Below, piece by piece: positions 55,898 through 59,801 of a stretch of DNA of 59,801 bases; the stretch's first letter is position 1; every line of letters starts with the position of its first letter. A program made the translations under genes and the position numbers. The notes under the pieces were generated by a model, which was not told where the DNA came from, ran no database searches, and saw only the letters and a list, made by a program, of their open reading frames with translations. Origin of the DNA: Leptolinea sp. (GTDB lineage Bacteria; Chloroflexota; Anaerolineae; Anaerolineales; Anaerolineaceae); contig JAAZMZ010000025.1 in the NCBI GenBank assembly GCA_012798535.1, positions 1-59,801 of the forward strand, given 5' to 3'.

Positions 55898-57258
55898 TGA
55901 AACAAACGAAACTCAGTCTGGCCGCCCGGCTGGTCGGGCGGTTGTTCGCCGGCGAGATCGACCGCCGGGTGGAGCTGACAGTCGCCGCCCTGGATGACAA
56001 CCGGGACCGAGCCCTGCGGCCGTTCTTCGCGGCGCTTCCCCTGAGCAGCACACGCGACCGGTCGGACGGTGAACGCGAAGACCTTCTCCGCCAGACTCTG
56101 GACGCCTGGCGGAACAATCCACTGGCACGCCGGATCGTTGGCTTGACCACGCAGTATGTGGTGGGCGGGGGCATCGGGCTGGATTGCCGGGATCAGGCCA
56201 CGCGGATTTTTCTGCAGGAATTCTGGCAGCATCCCCTTAACCGCATGGATACCCGCGTTCATGAATGGTGCGATGAATTGACACGCGCCGGTGAACTGTT
56301 TGTCCTTGTCACCACCGATCCGGGCGGCATGAGTTATGTACGTGCAGTGCCTTCCACTGATGTGGTTGAGATTACCTGCACGGAAAACGACCTTGAGCAG
56401 GAATTACGTTTCACTATGAGAGACGGGCGTAATTTCCCCGGCCGAGAAGCAGGATTATCAGGCGAGGAAAATCCAGCGTTCATGCTGCATTACGCCATCA
56501 ACCGGCCGGCCGGCGCCCTGCACGGTGAAAGCGATCTGGCTCCGCTGTTGAAGTGGCTGGCGCGCTTCTCCGGCTGGCTGGAAGACCGTGCCCGCTTGAA
56601 CCGATTTCGCACCACTTTCCTTTACACCGTCACTCTTAAGGGTTCTACCGCCGTGGAACGCCGCAGCCGTCAGGTCGACCTTAACCTGAATCCGCCCTCC
56701 CCCGGCAGCCTGCTGGTTAAGGACGATTCGGAAACCTGGGAAACCCTCTCGCCGAAACTCGAATCGGCAGACGCCAATGAGGACGGGCTGGCCATCAAGA
56801 AGATGATTGCCGCCGGCGCGGGCATTCCGCTGCACTTTCTGGCCGAACCAGAAAGCGCCACGCGCACCACCGCTGAAAGCGCCGGCGGACCGACCTTCCG
56901 TCATTTCGAACAGCGCCAGGAATACGTCCTCTGGATGCTGCGCGACCTACTGGAAGCGGTCTGCCGGAGGGCGGCGCGCAGCGGCCGGCCGGTCGATCTT
57001 CACGCGGAGATCGAACTGAACGGCACCGATATTTCGGCGCGTGATAACAGCGAACTGGCACGCGCGGCCTCCGAGATCGTATCGGCTTTCAGCGGACTGC
57101 ACGGGCGCGGATTAATCGACGACGCGGAACTGCTGCGGGTGGCTTACCGCTTTGCCGGCGAAGTGGTGGATATTCCGGCGCTGCTTCAACGGGCTGTGGA
57201 TAAGTCCACAAAAACTGTGGAAAACCCTGTGGATAAAGGCGTGGATTCGGGTTCATAA
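55897..57258 (+). CDS. Phage portal protein
   Basis: A 453-residue protein that should form the ring through which DNA enters the capsid. Recognisable portal features: NNPLARRIVGLTTQYVVGGG, RAVPSTDVVEI, the long helix region IKKMIAAGAGIPLHFLAEPE, and FRHFEQRQEYVLWMLRDLLE. The C-terminus ends in a Lys/Val/Asp-rich repeat (VDKSTKTVENPVDKGVDSGS); the DNA coding for this tail is the DnaA-box cluster at 57195-57236. AGGGAGG precedes the ATG, which overlaps the terminase stop. Confidence 0.85.
   Translation: MKQTKLSLAARLVGRLFAGEIDRRVELTVAALDDNRDRALRPFFAALPLSSTRDRSDGEREDLLRQTLDAWRNNPLARRIVGLTTQYVVGGGIGLDCRDQATRIFLQEFWQHPLNRMDTRVHEWCDELTRAGELFVLVTTDPGGMSYVRAVPSTDVVEITCTENDLEQELRFTMRDGRNFPGREAGLSGEENPAFMLHYAINRPAGALHGESDLAPLLKWLARFSGWLEDRARLNRFRTTFLYTVTLKGSTAVERRSRQVDLNLNPPSPGSLLVKDDSETWETLSPKLESADANEDGLAIKKMIAAGAGIPLHFLAEPESATRTTAESAGGPTFRHFEQRQEYVLWMLRDLLEAVCRRAARSGRPVDLHAEIELNGTDISARDNSELARAASEIVSAFSGLHGRGLIDDAELLRVAYRFAGEVVDIPALLQRAVDKSTKTVENPVDKGVDSGS
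57195..57236. promoter_or_regulatory. Cluster of three consensus DnaA boxes
   Basis: TGTGGATAA at 57195-57203, TGTGGAAAA at 57216-57224 and TGTGGATAA at 57228-57236 match the DnaA box consensus TTWTNCACA on the minus strand. TCCACA at 57205-57210 makes an inverted repeat with the first box. A further TTATGTACA at 57282 matches with one change. The cluster lies in the 3' end of the portal gene. Such density is seen at origins, but a coding explanation is possible. Confidence 0.45.
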
Positions 57259-57311
57259 CAACGGTCACGCCTGTTGAAAAGTTATGTACAGACGGTGGAA
57301 AAAGGAGGCGA

Positions 57312-59267
57312 ATGGATCAATTTTGTGAAGATACGGCCGTACGTCTGGCGCTGGAAGTGATGGATGTGGGACGGCAAACCGGAGAAGCGGGCGGTTTTTT
57401 GATCCTGGCGATATCAGCCGGGGTGGGAAACGGCTGGAATTTCCCGGCGGAAGTCCTGCGCCGTTCGCTTCCCCTGTGGGACGGAGTTGAGTGTTTCGTC
57501 GATCACGCCGCGCAGGGCAATCTGGCCGGCGGGCGTTCGATCCGCGACCTGGGCGGGGTGTGTTCCTCGCCCGGCTGGGACGACACGCGCCGCGGCATCC
57601 GGCTGTTGTTGAATCCCACGGGACCGGCGGCAGAGGTGATCCGCTCGGTCGGCCAGGAAGTGCTGTCCCCGTCCGCGACGGCCATCCCGAGGGTGGGCTT
57701 TTCCGCCGACCTTCTGCTGCGGGGTGCGCAGGCAGGTGTCTCTGATAATCACAAGGAGGTTCGGGAGATCATCAAAGTGCTGTCCGTCGATCTGGTGCAC
57801 AATCCCGCCCGGGGTGGAGCCTTTCTGCAGGCTCTGAGCGCGGGAGCGGCACCGCAATCCTGTATGGTGAAAGGAAATCGGAATATGAATGATGATGTAG
57901 TGGAAACCAGCCCAGAGCCGGTCCCGCCTTCGGCAGCCGACCTGTGGGCTTCTCTGCTGGAAGCCCGCCTGACGGCCAGCGCTTTGCCGGCTGTCGCCTG
58001 CGACCAGGTACGGCTGCAGTTTTCCGGCCGTATCTTCGAACCGGCGGATCTGGACAAAGCCGTCGATTCCGCCCGCCGTCTGGTGACCGGACTGTCCGGC
58101 AGCAGTGTAGTGCAGGGACCGGGACGGATCACGGAGATGTTCGACAGCCGCGATCAACTGCAGGCAGCCGCCGATGACCTTTTCGGCGCAGAGCGTGATC
58201 CACGACTGACGGGGCTGAAAGCCGCCCGGCTAAGCGGCATTCGCGAACTGTATCTGACCCTCACCGGCGATGTGGAGATGCACGGCGGGTACTATCCGGA
58301 ACGTGCGCGGCTGGCTACCACGGCGGATTTTTCCGGTCTGGTGAAGAATTCGTTGAATAAAGTAATCGCCAACCGCTGGCGTGAACTGGGTGAAGCTGGA
58401 TACAACTGGTGGGAACTCATCGCCTGCGTGGAGCACTTCGACAGCCTGCAGCAAATCACCGGTACCCTGGTGGGCACAGTGGGTGACCTGCCGGAGGTGG
58501 CCGAACGCGGCGAATACCAGGAACTGGTGGTGGGCGATTCACCGGAGACCGCCGATTGGAAAAAGTACGGCGGCTATATCCCATTGACGCTGGAACTGAT
58601 CGACCGGGATGAAACCCGCAAGTTGAAAGCCTATCCGCGTGAACTGGCCGCTGCCGGCCTGCGCAAGATCTCCAGCCTGGTCTCGGCGGTCTTCACCGCC
58701 AACAGCCATGTCGGTCCGACTCTGGCTGACGGCGGCGCGTTGTTCAACGCAACCGCCGTCACCACGGCCGGCGGGCACAAGAATCTGCTGACCGCCGCGT
58801 TGAGCGCCGCCGAGTGGGATGCGGTCTGCACGGCGGTATATAACCAGCCCATGCTGATCAAAAATGCCTCCGGTGTTTACGGCATGGGTCCTCGCATGGC
58901 GGTCAATCCGCGTTACCTGCTGGTACCGCGCGCCCTGCAACTGGCCGCCATGAAGATTCTCTATCCTTCGTTGGAAAACGCCGCGGCCATCTACAGTGAG
59001 AACATGCAGCGCGGCCAGCCGGGTGATGTGATCACCGTGCCCGAATGGACGGACGCCACCAACTGGGCAGCCGCCTGTGATCCACGTATCGCGCCGGCGG
59101 TCTTCATCGGGGAACGCTTCGGCATCATGCCCGAGATATTCCTGGCGGGTGATGAACTCAGCCCGGCTGTTTTCACCCACGATGAACACCGTTTGAAGGT
59201 GCGGCACTTCCTGGCGGTCTGGGTGAACGATTTCCGCCCGCTGCATAAATCGAACGTGGCGGGGTAA
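57312..59267 (+). CDS. Fused prohead protease and major capsid protein
   Basis: A 651-residue protein. Residues 1 to about 185 are a prohead-type serine protease: candidate His 65 in CFVDHA, Ser 131 in VGFSAD, and SVDLVHNPA around residue 160. Residues from about 192 on are an HK97-fold major capsid protein of the kind annotated as Mu-like gpT-type, with TGDVEMHGGYYPERARLATT, YNQPMLIKNASGVYG and the C-terminal RHFLAVWVNDFRPLHKSNVA. The start at 57312 has AAAGGAGG upstream. An in-frame ATG at 57885 (MNDDVVETS) has AAAGGA about 9 bases before it, so the capsid alone may also be made. Fusion and internal start together suggest a co-translated protease scaffold. Confidence 0.85.
   Translation: MDQFCEDTAVRLALEVMDVGRQTGEAGGFLILAISAGVGNGWNFPAEVLRRSLPLWDGVECFVDHAAQGNLAGGRSIRDLGGVCSSPGWDDTRRGIRLLLNPTGPAAEVIRSVGQEVLSPSATAIPRVGFSADLLLRGAQAGVSDNHKEVREIIKVLSVDLVHNPARGGAFLQALSAGAAPQSCMVKGNRNMNDDVVETSPEPVPPSAADLWASLLEARLTASALPAVACDQVRLQFSGRIFEPADLDKAVDSARRLVTGLSGSSVVQGPGRITEMFDSRDQLQAAADDLFGAERDPRLTGLKAARLSGIRELYLTLTGDVEMHGGYYPERARLATTADFSGLVKNSLNKVIANRWRELGEAGYNWWELIACVEHFDSLQQITGTLVGTVGDLPEVAERGEYQELVVGDSPETADWKKYGGYIPLTLELIDRDETRKLKAYPRELAAAGLRKISSLVSAVFTANSHVGPTLADGGALFNATAVTTAGGHKNLLTAALSAAEWDAVCTAVYNQPMLIKNASGVYGMGPRMAVNPRYLLVPRALQLAAMKILYPSLENAAAIYSENMQRGQPGDVITVPEWTDATNWAAACDPRIAPAVFIGERFGIMPEIFLAGDELSPAVFTHDEHRLKVRHFLAVWVNDFRPLHKSNVAG
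57885..59267 (+). CDS. Probable internal start: major capsid protein alone
   Basis: An alternative product of the fusion gene. The ATG at 57885 is preceded by AAAGGAAATCGG, a plausible ribosome site, and falls at the junction between protease and capsid domains. It would give a 460-residue capsid protein with an acidic, Pro-rich N-terminal arm. This nested arrangement parallels lambda-like protease/scaffold genes in principle, but here it is the capsid that is nested. Confidence 0.5.
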   Translation: MNDDVVETSPEPVPPSAADLWASLLEARLTASALPAVACDQVRLQFSGRIFEPADLDKAVDSARRLVTGLSGSSVVQGPGRITEMFDSRDQLQAAADDLFGAERDPRLTGLKAARLSGIRELYLTLTGDVEMHGGYYPERARLATTADFSGLVKNSLNKVIANRWRELGEAGYNWWELIACVEHFDSLQQITGTLVGTVGDLPEVAERGEYQELVVGDSPETADWKKYGGYIPLTLELIDRDETRKLKAYPRELAAAGLRKISSLVSAVFTANSHVGPTLADGGALFNATAVTTAGGHKNLLTAALSAAEWDAVCTAVYNQPMLIKNASGVYGMGPRMAVNPRYLLVPRALQLAAMKILYPSLENAAAIYSENMQRGQPGDVITVPEWTDATNWAAACDPRIAPAVFIGERFGIMPEIFLAGDELSPAVFTHDEHRLKVRHFLAVWVNDFRPLHKSNVAG

Positions 59268-59279
59268 CCCCCCTATGGT

Positions 59280-59310
59280 CCCCCCATCCGGTAACCCACC
59301 GGATGGGGGG
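59280..59310 (+). terminator. G/C-rich hairpin, copy 2, after the capsid gene
   Basis: A 13-bp perfect stem (CCCCCCATCCGGT with ACCGGATGGGGGG, 5-base loop) 13 bases after the capsid stop. The following bases (ACGAAAAACAG) are not a T-tract on the plus strand. The left arm is identical to that at 54010. Confidence 0.6.
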
Positions 59311-59321
59311 ACGAAAAACAG

Positions 59322-59417
59322 ATGGATGATCCTGTGGGATTTCAAATCAAAGATAGTCTGACAGCTTTCCTGTGGATCACCGTATCCCTGGTATTTCAAG
59401 AAGAAAAAGAAAGGTAA
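59322..59417 (+). CDS. Possible 31-residue small membrane protein
   Basis: A short frame MDDPVGFQIKDSLTAFLWIT... with a hydrophobic stretch (TAFLWITVSLVF) and a charged end (EEKER). It ends 4 bases before the next gene's ATG, so it could be translationally coupled, but the ribosome site is only a G-run 11 bases upstream. Possibly a small holin partner; weak evidence. Confidence 0.35.
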   Translation: MDDPVGFQIKDSLTAFLWITVSLVFQEEKER

Positions 59418-59421
59418 TCCT

Positions 59422-59625
59422 ATGCAAAAAATGTACGAACTGCTGGCTTCCCGCAAATTCTGGGCGGCTCTGGTGGGGCTGGGCATCATCATTTTGAAGG
59501 CTTTTCGCCCGGATTTTCCCATCAGTGAAGAGGAGATCACCAATCTGGTGGCTGTACTGGCCGCCTATATTCTGGGGACGGCCATTTCCAATGCAGCCGA
59601 TGGATTGAAGTCTGTCAGGCAGTAA
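59422..59625 (+). CDS. Small holin-like membrane protein
   Basis: A 67-residue protein with two hydrophobic segments (FWAALVGLGIIILKAF and TNLVAVLAAYILGTAIS) separated by an acidic turn (FPISEEEI), a topology found in phage holins. AAAGG lies about 7 bases before the ATG. It is the last gene of the head module in the window. Holin function is inferred from topology and position. Confidence 0.6.
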   Translation: MQKMYELLASRKFWAALVGLGIIILKAFRPDFPISEEEITNLVAVLAAYILGTAISNAADGLKSVRQ

Positions 59626-59643
59626 GACCAAAGGTGGATGCCC

Positions 59644-59801
59644 CTCGACAGGCTCGGGAAACGAACCCCCGGTGGGTGAGCCTGTCGAACCCCCCGGCAG
59701 CCTTCGATAGGCTCGAGCAGCAGCCCGGTGGGTGACCCCTCGACAGGCTCGGGGAACGAAATCCTCCGGTGGGTGAGCCTGTCCCGGTGGGTGAGCCTGT
59801 C
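59644..59801. repeat. Cluster of inverted repeats (CGACAGGCTC / GGTGGGTGAGCCTGTC), continues past the window
   Basis: CTCGACAGGCTC occurs at 59644 and 59739 and a variant (TTCGATAGGCTCGAG) at 59703. The reverse-oriented GGTGGGTGAGCCTGTC occurs at 59671, 59768 and 59786, plus a truncated copy near 59727. Arms CGACAGGCTC and GAGCCTGTCG can pair. The layout resembles REP-like intergenic repeats that are common in many bacterial genomes. The array runs to the window end. Confidence 0.85.

Noticed and set aside
58539..59543. 334-residue minus-strand ORF over the capsid gene
   Set aside because: Antisense shadow of the capsid domain, which has clear homology features.
59644..59801. CRISPR array at the right edge
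   Set aside because: Units are irregular, inverted and without uniform spacers; palindromic intergenic repeats fit better.

Overview
The window looks like a chromosomal contig from a Gram-negative-type or monoderm bacterium of the Anaerolineae (Chloroflexota). This placement is an inference from several things: many secreted lipoproteins with Thr/Pro-rich (TPT-type) linkers, a housekeeping sigma factor next to dnaG, a fused alpha-beta glycyl-tRNA synthetase, a complete 14-gene complex I operon, and TadE/TadG-like surface genes. Base composition is moderate and no strand switch looks like a misassembly.

Layout. 1-0.75 kb: 5' part of ribonuclease Z (runs off the left edge). 1-2.6 kb: two tandem paralogous lipoproteins. 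2.6-10.9 kb: an M20-peptidase homologue that has lost key active-site residues, an aldo/keto reductase, MetRS, a LuxR-type regulator divergent from an LVIVD-repeat protein, and a large polytopic membrane protein. 11-26.3 kb: the nuo operon on the minus strand (A-B-C-[secreted zinc metallopeptidase]-D-E-F-G-H-I-J-K-L-M-N), a proton-pumping NADH:quinone oxidoreductase with an unrelated HEFGH protease gene inserted between nuoC and nuoD. 26.4-33.4 kb: sigma-70 factor, DNA primase and fused GlyRS (information processing). 33.6-38 kb: a small lipoprotein, then the minus-strand operon glmU-CBS/CorC protein-cdd-recO, and tRNA-Gln(UUG).

38-48.7 kb: a REC-roadblock response regulator, a dipeptide-type ABC cassette (binding protein plus two ATPases but no permease genes), FtsK/SpoIIIE, a LamG-like lipoprotein, an adenosine-specific kinase of the DUF355 family and a BioF2/CelD-type acetyltransferase. 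48.8-53.3 kb: three overlapping or abutting TadE/TadG-like genes, including a VWA protein and a TadE-PA14 fusion with a Thr/Pro tail, probably surface or extracellular matrix proteins.

53.5-59.6 kb (plus strand): a compact phage-derived head module: small helical protein, coiled-coil membrane protein, large terminase, portal, a protease-major capsid fusion with a likely internal start, and one or two small membrane proteins. No tail, integrase or lysin is visible before the window ends in a cluster of inverted repeats (59.64-59.80 kb). The 3' end of the portal gene holds a tight cluster of consensus DnaA boxes, and near-identical G/C-rich hairpins lie near the start and end of the module. This module is the most unusual part of the window. 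All minus-strand gene blocks end in recognisable rho-independent-type hairpins, which are listed.
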